Shown: piece after piece, positions 22,493 through 32,974 of the stretch
Position numbering within the stretch: position 1 is the stretch's first letter
Layout: the number at the start of each line of letters is the position of its first letter
Source of the DNA: Macrostomum hystrix
Taxonomy: Eukaryota; Platyhelminthes; Macrostomidae
Assembly (NCBI GenBank): GCA_950097015.1
Contig: CATNEN010000011.1
Coordinates: 4,802,501-4,866,500, forward strand
DNA length: 64,000 nt
Direction of reading: 5' to 3'
Position numbers and translations under genes: made by a program
The notes under the pieces: model-generated
The model's input: only the letters and a program-made list of their open reading frames with translations
Told to the model about the DNA's origin: nothing
Database searches by the model: none

Positions 22493-24246
22493 CGAGGGGT
22501 GTTTCAAAAGTAACGAGAATTTAGTCATAACTTTTTAATGGATAAACTTTTTAACTTGAAATTTTTACCCGATAATTTTGCAAATATGGACAGCACACAG
22601 CTTCAGTTGCAACTCTATCGCTCTACATGCACTAGTGAAATCTCACATTAAAGTCCAGACCTCGAGATTAAAAATTACGATTTTTGTCTGTGGTCTATTT
22701 ACCTGAGAACTTGCTTAGAACTTGAAAACTGCTAATGATGCTGCTGATGCACTCAGCTGCTTCTGATACTGTCTCCGGTGTCTGCTGTTTATGGGCAAAG
22801 TTGCCTAGGAATTTTTGTTTTTTAAGCTGCATAGGCTGCTCAAAATTGCAAATGCTTGACTGAGAGACTTGACTGAAAACTGCTTTCAAGTGAGACTATG
22901 GAACGACCGAAAGATCATTCAGAAATTGGATCAAAGGAAGGACAACGGCATTTTATCGCTGGTCTGGTTCAACTTGGAAAGAAGCCATGCGATATCGCTC
23001 GGGACCTGAACCAGGCATTTGGAGATCAGGCACTATCGCAAGCGCGGGTTTATGCTCACTGCAAGGCGTTCCGCGAGGGTGCTACAGGATGTGGTGACGC
23101 GCCGAGGTCAGGTCGCCCCCGCACGTCAACGGATGACAACAGCAAACAGATTGTCCGTGATTACCTCTGCGCCAATCCTTCTGCCACATTGCGTGAAGTT
23201 GAGGAGGTCTGTAGCATCTCCATTGCTTCTGTGAGCCGCATCCTCAAGGAAATAAACTGGTCGAGAGTCTGTGCCAAGTGGGTGCCGCGTGAGTTGACCC
23301 TGGACCACAAAAGAAAGCGAATTCAATGTGCAACGGAGAACTTGCAGTTGTGGCAGCAACTTGGTGATCAGGAGTTTAAACGACTTCTCATCAGTATTGA
23401 TGAGACACCACTGCCAATGTTTAATCCACTGACTAAGCAGCAGTCCATGCAGTGGGGGCCCAGGGGCCGTCAGCCGCACACAAAGCCAATGAAGTCGGCA
23501 TGGACACGCAACATCATGTGCACCATGTGGTTTGAGGCCTGTGGGGTTCTGATGGTCGACTACCTGCCAGACAAGGCCACCATCAATGCTGCATACGTGC
23601 AAGATCAAGTTGCTCGTCTGCGTGAAGTCATCCTCCAGAAGCGACGCATCATGCGCGCCAGGCCCTTCATCTTGTGGGACAACGCTCGCCCTCACGTCGC
23701 CGCGGCCACCACAAGGAAAGTGGAAGAGCTCGGCTTTCGGCTGCTTAATCATCCACCTTATTCACCAGACCTCGCCATTGCTGACTTTCACTTGTTTGGA
23801 GTAATGAAGAAGCCCATGCGAGGTCGCGTCTTCACCAGTCGACAGGAAGTCATTGCGGCGGCCAACGAATCTCTCCATGCGCTGCCTGCGAGTTTTTGGG
23901 GGGAGGGAATCGACAAACTGCTGCATCGCTATGAGAAATGTATCCAGCTCGATGGCAGCTTTGTGGAGCGTGCTGAAATCGCTGAAGAAATGGACGAAGG
24001 CGCTGATTTTTGACACAACAAACACGTTCACCTGTTCACTATTTTCCACAGACAAAAATCGTAATTTTTAATCTCGAGGTCTGGACTTCAATGTGCGATT
24101 TCACTGGTGCATGTAGACCGACAGGGTTGCAACTGAAGCTGTGTGCTGTCCATATTTGCAAAATTATCGGGTAAAAATTTCAAGTTAAAAAGTTTATCCA
24201 TTAAAAAGTTATGACTAAATTCTCGTTACTTTTGAAACACCCCTCG
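22493..24246 (+). mobile_element. mariner transposon, apparently complete
   Basis: A 1754-base element with long terminal inverted repeats. The left end begins CGAGGGGTGTTTCAAAAGTA and the right end is its reverse complement. The inverted similarity runs about 200 bases inward on each side (left to about 22693, right from about 24048), ending at TTTTTGTCTGTGG. TA dinucleotides sit at 22491-22492 and 24247-24248, the target duplication expected for Tc1/mariner. Inside is one intact transposase frame. The two long repeats differ at several positions, so the insertion is not brand new. Confidence 0.93.
22898..24013 (+). CDS. mariner transposase, DD34D, intact frame
   Basis: 371 residues in one frame with no stop. 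The N-terminal half has helix-turn-helix sequence with RVYAHCKAFREGATGCGD, then PRSGRP, the linker typical of mariner proteins. KWVPRELT corresponds to the WVPHEL motif. The catalytic triad is visible: Asp168 in SIDETP, Asp261 in LWDNARPH and Asp296 in SPDLAIADFHLF. Exactly 34 residues separate the second and third Asp, as in the DD34D mariner class. It is slightly longer than the usual 340-350 residues. The protein would cut and paste the element at TA sites; whether it is active cannot be judged from sequence. Confidence 0.95.
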   Translation: MERPKDHSEIGSKEGQRHFIAGLVQLGKKPCDIARDLNQAFGDQALSQARVYAHCKAFREGATGCGDAPRSGRPRTSTDDNSKQIVRDYLCANPSATLREVEEVCSISIASVSRILKEINWSRVCAKWVPRELTLDHKRKRIQCATENLQLWQQLGDQEFKRLLISIDETPLPMFNPLTKQQSMQWGPRGRQPHTKPMKSAWTRNIMCTMWFEACGVLMVDYLPDKATINAAYVQDQVARLREVILQKRRIMRARPFILWDNARPHVAAATTRKVEELGFRLLNHPPYSPDLAIADFHLFGVMKKPMRGRVFTSRQEVIAAANESLHALPASFWGEGIDKLLHRYEKCIQLDGSFVERAEIAEEMDEGADF

Positions 24247-24376
24247 TACTTACTGCTTAAAATACACCTAAAGCATTTTATTTTTCTAAATAGTATATTA
24301 TTAGAAATACTTAATTGAAAGCTAAGATGAAAAAAAAATTGTTTAAATTCAATGGTCAGCCTAAAATTGAGACGAG

Positions 24377-24516
24377 GCATGGCGCGTGTATCTACGTGTA
24401 ATTATCTTTATAAACTCACAGACTTGCTTCCGTACTTTACTTTTGTTTAACTTATCACAAATATTTAAATCAATGTTTTTTATTGGCGCTATTTAAAAAA
24501 ATAATAAATGATACGT
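24377..24516 (+). repeat. Right copy of the 140-bp direct repeat
   Basis: Nearly identical to 22118-22257 and in the same orientation, 130 bases outside the right end of the mariner element. Confidence 0.9.
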
Positions 24517-24622
24517 AAAAGAGATATGATTTCCCATTTTTACAAAAATAGCATAAGAAATTGTAACCGCTTTTTTATTTTCGAAACAAAATCAAATAAT
24601 TTTATTTATTATTATTTGTTTA

Positions 24623-24785
24623 GGGGTGAGTGGCAGAGCGGTCTAAAGCGTTTGCCGCTCGCACCACGTTCCCTAGCTCGATTTCGCGGCGTGGCCACAA
24701 TTTACGCCCTTGAGGGTCAACTCTCAAGGCACAGTGAAAGTGTAAACTGCCTGACGATGAGAAAGTCAGGGCAGATGTGAGCCTA
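24623..24785 (+). mobile_element. SINE-A copy (tRNA-Leu/Ser-like head)
   Basis: Begins GGGGTGAGTGGCAGAGCGGT followed by CTAAAGCG, which matches the A box of type-II tRNAs (TGGCnGAGCGGTCTAAGGC). A degraded B box (AGCTCGATTTC) follows. The body contains CCTTGAGGGTCAACTCTCAA, then GTGAAAGTGTAAACTGCCTG and AGTCAGGGCAGATGTGAG. The same order on the minus strand at 55061-55364 and, in part, at 48049-48264, 35780-35889 and 56370-56458 identifies a family. It is not a functional tRNA, since the acceptor stem and anticodon arm do not fold. Confidence 0.8.
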
Positions 24786-24789
24786 TGCC

Positions 24790-25690
24790 TCCGTATGTGT
24801 GCGCGTATCACTAAACGACTATACAAGAATCGAACCTCGGCCCTCGAGTCGTGAGTTCGAACTTTCGTAAATCGTAATAAGTCTACTTATAATATGCCCA
24901 ATTAATTAACTCTGCGATTCCCTATATCTAGATCTTGATTTGTACTTTAACATAGTCACACCTTGAAGCTCTAAATGAATAATCTGAAGAGAAAATTCTC
25001 CACCAAACCCCATTTGACTATATGATTTCCTTTTAACAAGGCAGGTAGGAAATTCTCATGCACTTTTAGATAATAAAATGATTAGTGAAGTTCTCATATT
25101 GATGGATTAAAATTGAACACATTGGAAATCGAACTCCGGCGCAACTAGATAAACCTAATAAGTCTGAGTCTGAGAAACATCGCCTACCCTCCTTTACTAG
25201 GAGCAATTTCAATGTTCAACAGAGAGGACAATTAAATAAAAACATCAAACCCAAGATCGCCATGCTTTTTTCTACGAAAATATAAAATATAACTATTAGT
25301 ATTAGCAATGAGTAAACATAATTGTTACTTAATGTTATGTTTATATTTTGTTAAGCTATAGAGCATCATGAATGAAAATAGAATACAAGCGAATGCAAAT
25401 TGGAACTTGAAAACATAAACCGCTATACTAATATTGATAACGCAATTAGATAAAATGTGAAAGTTACAAGATTAGGTGGTAAATATGAACCACTACGGTA
25501 CATTCATGTAACATAATGAACAATGATGAACACTCAAGACAAGCATGAGATAAGGAATCATTGTAGGCTATAATATTCCACAATATGTTTAGTATACAGA
25601 ACTAGCAAATCGAACCCCCCGATAGAGCTGTAGCTATAGCTGGTCAGCCAGCCCCAATTATTTTGTTAAAATCAGACTAAAACAATAGAA
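24790..25690. other. Non-coding, convergent intergenic region
   Basis: AT-rich. It contains weak tRNA-like T-arm fragments (GTGAGTTCGAAC near 24850, AAATCGAACTCCGG near 25127, AATCGAACCCCCCG near 25608) that look like worn SINE ends. No gene was recognised. Confidence 0.4.
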
Positions 25691-25692
25691 TT

Positions 25693-25698
25693 TTTATT
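25693..25698 (-). terminator. Candidate polyadenylation signal for LRWD1
   Basis: TTTATT on the + strand is AATAAA on the minus strand, about 450 bases after the LRWD1 stop at 26150. Other AATAAA-like strings lie between, so this is only one candidate. Confidence 0.35.
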
Positions 25699-26149
25699 GT
25701 GCTGCCATAGATAAGCAGGCACATAATACAACATAAAAGTACAAAAGTGAAATAAACGAACACAACAAACGACAGTTAAGAATTTGTTACATTTACAATA
25801 AACGGACGACACACTCCAACCTCACTGTACAACAAACAATGCTAGCAAAAGTGAAAATTATTTCAGGTACATTTTATAATGATTCATAGCTTACATAATT
25901 TAATGATAAATAAATGAAGCTTCAAATCGGCTGCTTTGCACAGAAGCAGAGACGCGACAGACAAAAAACTGGCAAACAGTTTTCAGCTGCCTTAAATAGC
26001 CTGTACAGTAACTTTACAGATGCTCTTCGAAACTCCACCGGAACCGTAAATACACTACTGCCGCGACCCGACTGAGTAGTAGTATAAACAGAAAACGCAT
26101 TTTGAATTATTGTTAAAGTTCCACCAGAGCCAGCATTTTCCTAAACTCT

Positions 26150-29100
26150 TCACGGTCGTTTCGGTCGGCCAACAATGCCGCTGCCGCCGCCGGCCGTTCG
26201 ACTGCGCGGCTCAGCGTCCAGATCTGCCACCTCGTGCTGGCCGGATGAGGCCAACTGGACGCTGCTAGAAGCTGCCGAGGCAACACCGGCGGTGCTAGAC
26301 TGTTCCAAGTCGCCCTGACTGCCGCTAAGCTGGTCGGCAGCTGAGGCGGCCTTCCAGATGCACACAAGATTGTTGTCAGTGACGGCGCAGATGAACTGGG
26401 CATCGCCGCTGATGTCGGTGGTGTTCACGACAGGACTGTGCTCGCTACGGTTGGATAGAGTATTTTTCACCTGAAAAGGTTACAAAATTTCAATATTTTT
26501 TGTAAACGACCATTGACTTTAAATTATCAGTAAACAATTTCATGAATATCTGGATGAGAGAAGAGAGAGGGGAGAGATAAACTGGGTGAGAGAAGAGACA
26601 GGGGAGAGATAAACCAGGTGAGAGAAGAGACAGGGGAGAGATAAACCAGGTGAGAGAAGAGACAGGGGAGAGATAAACCAGGTGAGAGAAGAGACAGGGG
26701 AGAGATGAGCGATCCGCTATTTAACGTAAGAGAAAAGAAGGTTCTGCCCTACCTGCATATCGGGAATCCTAGCTTCGCCACCAACCGAGCACTGCGGCCA
26801 GGGCAGAATCTTGGACGCCTCCATGCGGAATTTATTCTTTCGGCTAACGCCGGTCCAGTTGATTCTGGAGAAGTCGTACATCCAGATGTTGCCCTCGTTG
26901 TCGCCGCAAGTGACAGCCTGTACACCAGGCCTAGCCGAGCAGTTGATGTAGATCTCGTCAGTTGTTTTCCAACGCACCGAGCCGAGAATGTCAACAAAGA
27001 TGGTCTTGAAATGGCCGGTCATCTTGGCGTAGACAGAGTAGAGATCGATGATAACTAGGCGACCCTCTTCGACGCACTTGCTGACTAGGACGGTGTCATT
27101 GAGCAGGCAGAGGCCGTCGAAGCACGGCTCCTTGTTAGTCGGCACCTTGATCTCGGCATCCGGTTCTCGTTCAGGCAGAGCCTTGGCATTGTCGGCCATC
27201 ACGCTGGCCATCTTCCAGACAAAGATGCCGTCCTCGCAGCCGGCGATGAGGCAGTCCAGGGTGGGCATGAAGACCAGGTTGAGTACAGGATTCACGTCCG
27301 GCCTGGGGCAGCGCAGCTTGGCTAGCAGGGTGTAGCTGGCCTGGAAGTCTGGCGGCATGGGGATGCCGATATCCCACACTAGGATGGAGGCTTTGCTGTC
27401 ACCGGAGAACAACACGGTGGGCTGGTTGGGATGGAAGGCCAGGCAGGCGATTTCATCGCGATGACCCTGCATCTCGCTGTAGCAGACCATCTGGTCCGGG
27501 TAGAGCAGACGGATCATGCGAAGGCGGCCGGCGGCGGCTAAAGTGGGATAATTTGGGATTATTATAAATTGTTAACCTGAAATTCGCAAACTAAAACGTT
27601 CCTCAGGAAACGGACTAAAAATGCGAGATTTACGACTGTTAAAAGTGTATTTAGAACTACTGGAAATGGGATCGATGATTACCAACAATGTGATTGGGAT
27701 TACTAACAAAAGGATTGATGATAACTAATAGTACGGATGAGGATTACTAACAATGTGATTGTTGTGTATAACTAATAATGGGATCGGGGATTACTAATTA
27801 TGGGATTGAGTATTTACAAATAGTGGGATTGAGGATTTAATAATAATGAGATTGAGGATTTACTAATAATGGGATTGAGGATTTACTAATAATGGGATTG
27901 GGGATTTACTAATAATGAGATTGAGGATTTACTAATAATTAGATAGAGGATTTACTAACAATGGGATTTGGGATTTACTAATAATGGGATTGAGGATTTA
28001 CTAATAATGGGATTGAGGGTTTACTAATAATGGGATTGAGGATTTACTAAAAATGGGATTGGGGATGTACTAATAATGGGATTGAGGATTTAATAATAAT
28101 GGGATCGAGGACTACACTAATTATTGGATTGTGGATTCCAAATACGATAAATCTGATTTAGGAGTCTAAACAGCATAAGCTTAAAAAAACTGGAGTCCTC
28201 ATATCCCACCTAATAAAAAAGAAAAAAACACCAAATAGCCAAGCAGAAACTCACCCAAGATCCTAGTGGGCTTATCCTCAATTGGGATAACAGTCCACAC
28301 CAGGCAGTAGAACTCTTCGCTTAAATGTTTGAATCTTTTGACCACTTTGCCGGTGTCGCAGTCGATCAGGCAGACGCTGTCTCCGCCGCAGGTGGCCACC
28401 ACGTTGGTGGTGGCGTCGGCCATGGCCTCCCCGCTGGTGCCGATGGCTGGTTCAAAAGCGCAGCGCCAAACCTTGGTTTCCGTATCCATGGGATTATTAT
28501 CCTTGGAGTGGCAGCGGATAAAGTGCACAGGCTGGTACTGATATTTCTCGTTGGCGTCGCGAATCGATCTGGAATAGGCCGTGACGATCGGGCGCAGCTC
28601 GCTGCCGCCGCCGGCTGTGGCACCGGCGCCGCCGCTGATCGCGACAGACCCGGATTCACCGACGGCCCCGGCAGCCACGGAGCCGCCAGCCAGCTCGGAG
28701 TCCGACCCGATGTCGCCTTCGTCCATTGGCTCCTCCTGTTGAAAGCTGCGGCGATGCTGCTGCAGCTGCTGCTGTTGCTGAACAGCGGCGGAGGAACTGC
28801 CAGCCGCTGCTAGATTTTGCGGCAGAGCAGGACCGGTGGGCTCGGCCACATAGTTGGCCTTGGTCTTGATCTCCTGGTATTGGATGCCTGCGTAATGTTG
28901 CACATGTTTGGAAAACTACTGTAAGTAGTTTAGGTGATTTTTTATAATGATAAAGGACTACTTTACCAGTCAGAATGAAGCCCCTATCTAGCATTAGGTT
29001 AACAGTAGTCACTTTGATATTCTAAATCTAGTAGATTATATTAAAGTACTAGTAAACACTGAAGTTACTGGAGACTCAGTTGGGATTAAAGTAATTCCGA

Positions 29101-32100
29101 CTGGAATCCAAATCGATCGATCTAATCGGTCGTGACTAAAATCATAGTAATTACGATTGGGATTATCGTAGCCCTGATTAGGATTATCGAAGTCCTGATT
29201 GGGATTATCGTAGCCTGATTAGGATTATCGAAGTCCTGATTGGGATTATCGAAGTCCAGATTGGGATTATCGTAGCCTGATTAGGATTATCGTAGCCCTG
29301 ATTAGGATTGTCGAAGTCCTGATTGGGATTATCGTAGCCTTATTAGGATTATCGTACTCCTGATGGGGATTATCGTAGACCTGTTTGTGATTATCGAAAT
29401 CCTGATTAGGGTTAGGGTTATAGTAATCCGGATTGGGATTATTTTAATACTATTGGGATTAGAATAGTGTCGAAAAGAATTAAATTAACCCTGATAAGAA
29501 TTCAAATATCCTAGATTTTAGTTTTAATTTCTGAGAAACAAAGGCACATATTAAAACAAACTTTGTAAGTAAAACAAGCAAAGGCGGCAGTAATCAAGCA
29601 AACATAACAGTGCACTCACGCTGCTGCACAGTCATCTCCCGTCTCTGGTTCTCCTTCTCCTCTTCGATAGTCTTCAGTGTGCGATACTCCTCCTCCGAGA
29701 ACACGCCCATCTCCGTGTACCTCTTGCGCTTGTTAGTCGGCCGAGTCCTGACCCCGACAGACTCCCAGTCGTCCTGGCCAGGCCTGGCTCGCTTCCTCTC
29801 GGCTGCGGCGGCGGCCGCGGCGGCAGCAGCAGCGGCAGCGCCGCGCAGTGAAATTTCGTTTGGCAAAAAGTCGGCAGTCGGCTTGCCAACAACGCCTTGA
29901 GTCTTGACAACAGTGTAAACAATGGCCATGCCGCGGCGTACGGCCCGCTCCAGCACAGCCCGATTGGATTCCTGCGGATCGATGGCGGCAACAGCGTCGG
30001 CGTCTTCAACGTCGCGCACCTCGGCTGGCACAGACTTATCTAGGATTAGCTTGCCGCTCAGCATATCGCCAACGTAGCGCCTAATTAAAACATCCTTGAG
30101 CTGCGACCACGGCTCCTCTAGAGGCAGCGGGCGAGGCTTCAAAGCCAGCACGAAGCTTTCAATCACTTTGTTGGCGTCTCGTTCTGGTACGCCTTTCTTA
30201 TAGTGCTCGGCATAGTCGACATTCCACTTGTAGCCAATCTGCTTCACAATGGCGTCCCGACTGCGCTGCAGCGCGTTGAGCATGGAGTCAGTGAGCCGGC
30301 TGGTTGGGTTGAATGACCGACCGTTGATCATGCGTAGGCGAGGATTAAAGTAGGACAGGGTCAGCTCGCTGCACAGCACCGTGCTGTCAATCTGGAGTGC
30401 GGGGTAGGAAGAAAAATTATAAGTGGATTGGGATAATGAATATTGAGCACAGTAGATAGGGATAACAGAATTTTGAGCTCAGTTGATAGGGATAACTGAA
30501 TATTGAGCACAATAGATAGGGATAACTGAATATTGAGCTCAGTAGATAGGGATAACTGAATATTGAGCTCAGTTGATAGGGATAACTGAATATTGAGTTC
30601 AGTAGATAGGGATAACTGAATATTGAGCTCAGTAGATAGGGATAACTGAATATTGAGCTGAGTTGATAGGGATAACTGAATATTGAGCTCAGTAGATAGG
30701 GATAACTGAATATTGAGCTCAGTTGATAGGGATAACTGAATATTGAGCTCAGTAGATAGGGATAACTGAATATTGAGCTCAGTTGATAGGGATAACTGAA
30801 TATTGAGCTCAGTTGATAGGGATAACTGAATATTGAGCTCAGTTGATAGGGATAACTGAATATTGAGCTCAGTTGATAGGGATAACTGAATATTGAGCTC
30901 AGTTGATAGGGATAACTGAATATTGAGCTCAGTAGATAGGGATAACTGAATATTGAGCTCAGTTGATAGGGATAACTGAATATTGAGTTCAATAGATAGG
31001 GATAACTGAATATTGAGCTCAGTAGATAGGGATAACTGAATATTGAGCTGAGTTGATAGGGATAACTGAATATTGAGCTCAGTAGATAGGGATAACTGAA
31101 TATTGAGCTCAGTTGATAGGGATAACTGAATATTGAGCTCAGTAGATAGGGATAACTGAATATTGAGCTCAGTTGATAGGGATAACTGAATATTGAGCTC
31201 AGTTGATAGGGATAACTGAATATTGAGCTCAGTTGATAGGGATAACTGAATATTGAGCTCAGTTGATAGGGATAACTGAATATTGAGCTCAGTTGATAGG
31301 GATAACTGAATATTGAGCTCAGTTGATAGGGATAACTGAATATTGAGCTCAGTTGATAGGGATAACTGAATATTGAGCTCAGTTGATAGGGATAACTGAA
31401 TATTGAGCTCAGTTGATAGGGATAACTGAATATTGAGCTCAGTTGATAGGGATAACTGAATATTGAGCTCAGTTGATAGGGATAACTGAATATTGAGCTC
31501 AGTTGATAGGGATAACTGAATATTGAGCTCAGTTGATAGGGATAACTGAATATTGAGCTCAGTTGATAGGGATAACTGAATATTGAGCTCAGTTGATAGG
31601 GATAACTGAATATTGAGCTCAGTTGATAGGGATAACTGAATATTGAGCTCAGTTGATAGGGATAACTGAATATTGAGCTCAGTTGATAGGGATAACTGAA
31701 TATTGAGCTCAGTTGATAGGGATAACTGAATATTGAGCTCAGTTGATAGGGATAACTGAATATTGAGCTCAGTTGATAGGGATAACTGAATATTGAGCTC
31801 AGTTGATAGGGATAACTGAATATTGAGCTCAGTTGATAGGGATAACTAAACATTCGGAAAATTAGTATTAATTTTAGACTGGGATAACTGGAACGATTGA
31901 TCCTTGTGAACCTGGGATAACTAAAGATTCATCTTAGATAAACAATTATATTGGCCTGTATATCAGGGATTTTATGTAAATAGGATATTTTAAAACAATA
32001 ATGGGATCCATGTATGTCATTGTGAGTGGTCAGTTGGGACCAAACTCACCTTGAGCTCCTCTAGCAGTGGGAACTGTTCCACTAGCGGTGCGTATTGGAA

Positions 32101-32361
32101 ATTATTGCCTGAGATATCCAGCACAGTGAGCCTTGGCAGGTATAAACACCTTGGCAGAAACTGCAGAGCATTCTCGCTGAGATCCAATTGGCGCAGGAAG
32201 GCGCACTTGGACAAATGCACCGGATTAATCGAGGTCAAACCCAGGCCGCTAAGATTTAACGAGGTCACGTGACGAATATCGTGAGCACCGGAAGCCACCA
32301 AAATGTGAGTGTCGGTTAGGCAGTTCTCCTCGATGGTACAGGTCATTCGAAGAGTGCGACC
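26150..32361 (-). CDS. LRWD1: LRWD1/ORCA homologue (LRR plus WD40), six exons
   Basis: Exons on the minus strand: 32361-32050, 30391-29620, 28887-28255, 27537-26753 and 26470-26150, preceded or not by the upstream gene (see 32975-36175). Phases agree at all joins. If separate, it starts at the ATG at 32346, 16 bases after the acceptor. The first exon encodes leucine-rich repeats (HVTSLNLSGLGL, LRQLDLSENALQFLP, LTVLDISGNNF). The second has a basic linker with a 13-Ala run. The third has VHFIRCHSKDNNP and ATCGGDSVCLIDCDTGKVV, close to human LRWD1, opening the WD40 propeller. The fourth has MQGHRDEIACLAFHP, SILVWDIG and VTCGDNEGNIWMYDFS. The last has ICAVTDNNLVCIWKA plus a longer Ser/Gly tail. 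In vertebrates LRWD1 stabilises the origin recognition complex on heterochromatin; the same nuclear role is inferred. I count five exons certainly belonging to it; a sixth would be non-coding. Confidence 0.88.
26555..26710 (+). repeat. 32-bp purine-rich repeat in the last LRWD1 intron
   Basis: About five units of GAGAAGAGACAGGGGAGAGA followed by TAAACCAGGTGA. It sits directly beside the donor of the exon ending at 26753. Confidence 0.9.
27660..28135 (+). repeat. 23-bp minisatellite in an LRWD1 intron
   Basis: About 20 units of GGATTGAGGATTTACTAATA+ATG, more regular in the middle (27830-28090) than at the ends. The unit contains GGATT...CTAAT, loosely like the GATTGCTAATC core elsewhere in the window. 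Confidence 0.9.
29145..29450 (+). repeat. About 22-bp degenerate repeat in an LRWD1 intron
   Basis: Roughly 13 units of the form CCTGATTGGGATTATCGTAG with AGGATTATCGAAGT variants. Fills the middle of the intron between the exons ending at 29620 and beginning at 28887. Confidence 0.85.
30417..31850 (+). repeat. 30-bp minisatellite, about 47 copies, in an LRWD1 intron
   Basis: Units of GATAACTGAATATTGAGCTC followed by AGTTGATAGG, in perfect 30-base register for about 1.4 kb. There are two main variants (AGTTGATAGG and AGTAGATAGG). The order of variants in 30541-30720 is repeated near 30960-31140, indicating duplication of multi-unit blocks, while 31200-31830 is nearly uniform. Each unit has a dyad AACTGA...TCAGTT around the GAGCTC palindrome. 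A 478-residue minus-strand frame (FSYPYQLSSI repeats) is open only because 30 is a multiple of three. Confidence 0.97.
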
Positions 32362-32479
32362 CTGCGGAAAAAGCGTTTCAAGCGAGTCGGTGTCATTTCA
32401 ATGTTCAGAAATTTTAATTCTCACATTTTAGACTCTGGAAGCATGGATTCATTTTTCCTATGAATTAAAAACTGAGGAT

Positions 32480-32865
32480 TTGATGGCTAAAGCTGAGGAT
32501 CTGGTGGCTAAAGCTGAGGATCAGGTGGCTAAAGCTGAGGATCAGGTGGCTAAAGCTGAGGATCTGGTGGCTAAAGCTGAGGATCTGGTGGCTAAAGCTG
32601 AGGATCTGGTAGCTTACGATGAGGATCTGGTGGCTAAAGCTGAGGATCAGGTGGCTAAAGCTGAGGATCTGGTGGCTAAAGCTGAGGATCTGGTAGCTTA
32701 CGATGAGGATCTGGTGGCTAAAGCTGAGGATCAGGTGGCTAAAGCTGAGGATCTGGTGGCTAAAGCTGAGGATCTGATGGCTAAAGCTGAGGATCTGGTA
32801 GCTTACGATGAGGATCTGGTGGCTAAAGCTGAGGATCAGGTGGCTAAAGCTAAAGATCTGATCTA
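32480..32865 (+). repeat. 21-bp minisatellite before the LRWD1 LRR exon
   Basis: About 18 units of GCTAAAGCTGAGGATCTGGT+G with block variants (GCTTACGATGAGGATCTGGT). A three-variant block recurs three times, so the array has higher-order structure. The 128-residue + strand frame it opens is not treated as a gene. Confidence 0.93.
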
Positions 32866-32974
32866 AAAAATCTTTTAAAAAACTTTTTCACAAGCAAAAG
32901 AGAATCTAACTCATAATCCAAAGATTTAGAAAAAAGCAAGAAACAAATCTAATAAACAATGAATTCAATCTCAC

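Noticed and set aside
23126-23752. 208-residue minus-strand frame
   Set aside because: Antisense shadow of the mariner transposase.
24623-24700. Functional tRNA gene
   Set aside because: Only the A-box half is well kept; no anticodon arm or acceptor stem pairs, and sister copies show it is a SINE head.
28325-28813. 162-residue + strand frame
   Set aside because: Antisense to the LRWD1 WD40 exon; coding features are all on the minus strand.
30417-31853. 478-residue minus-strand frame of FSYPYQLSSI repeats
   Set aside because: Lies entirely within an LRWD1 intron bounded by good splice sites; unit length is a multiple of three.
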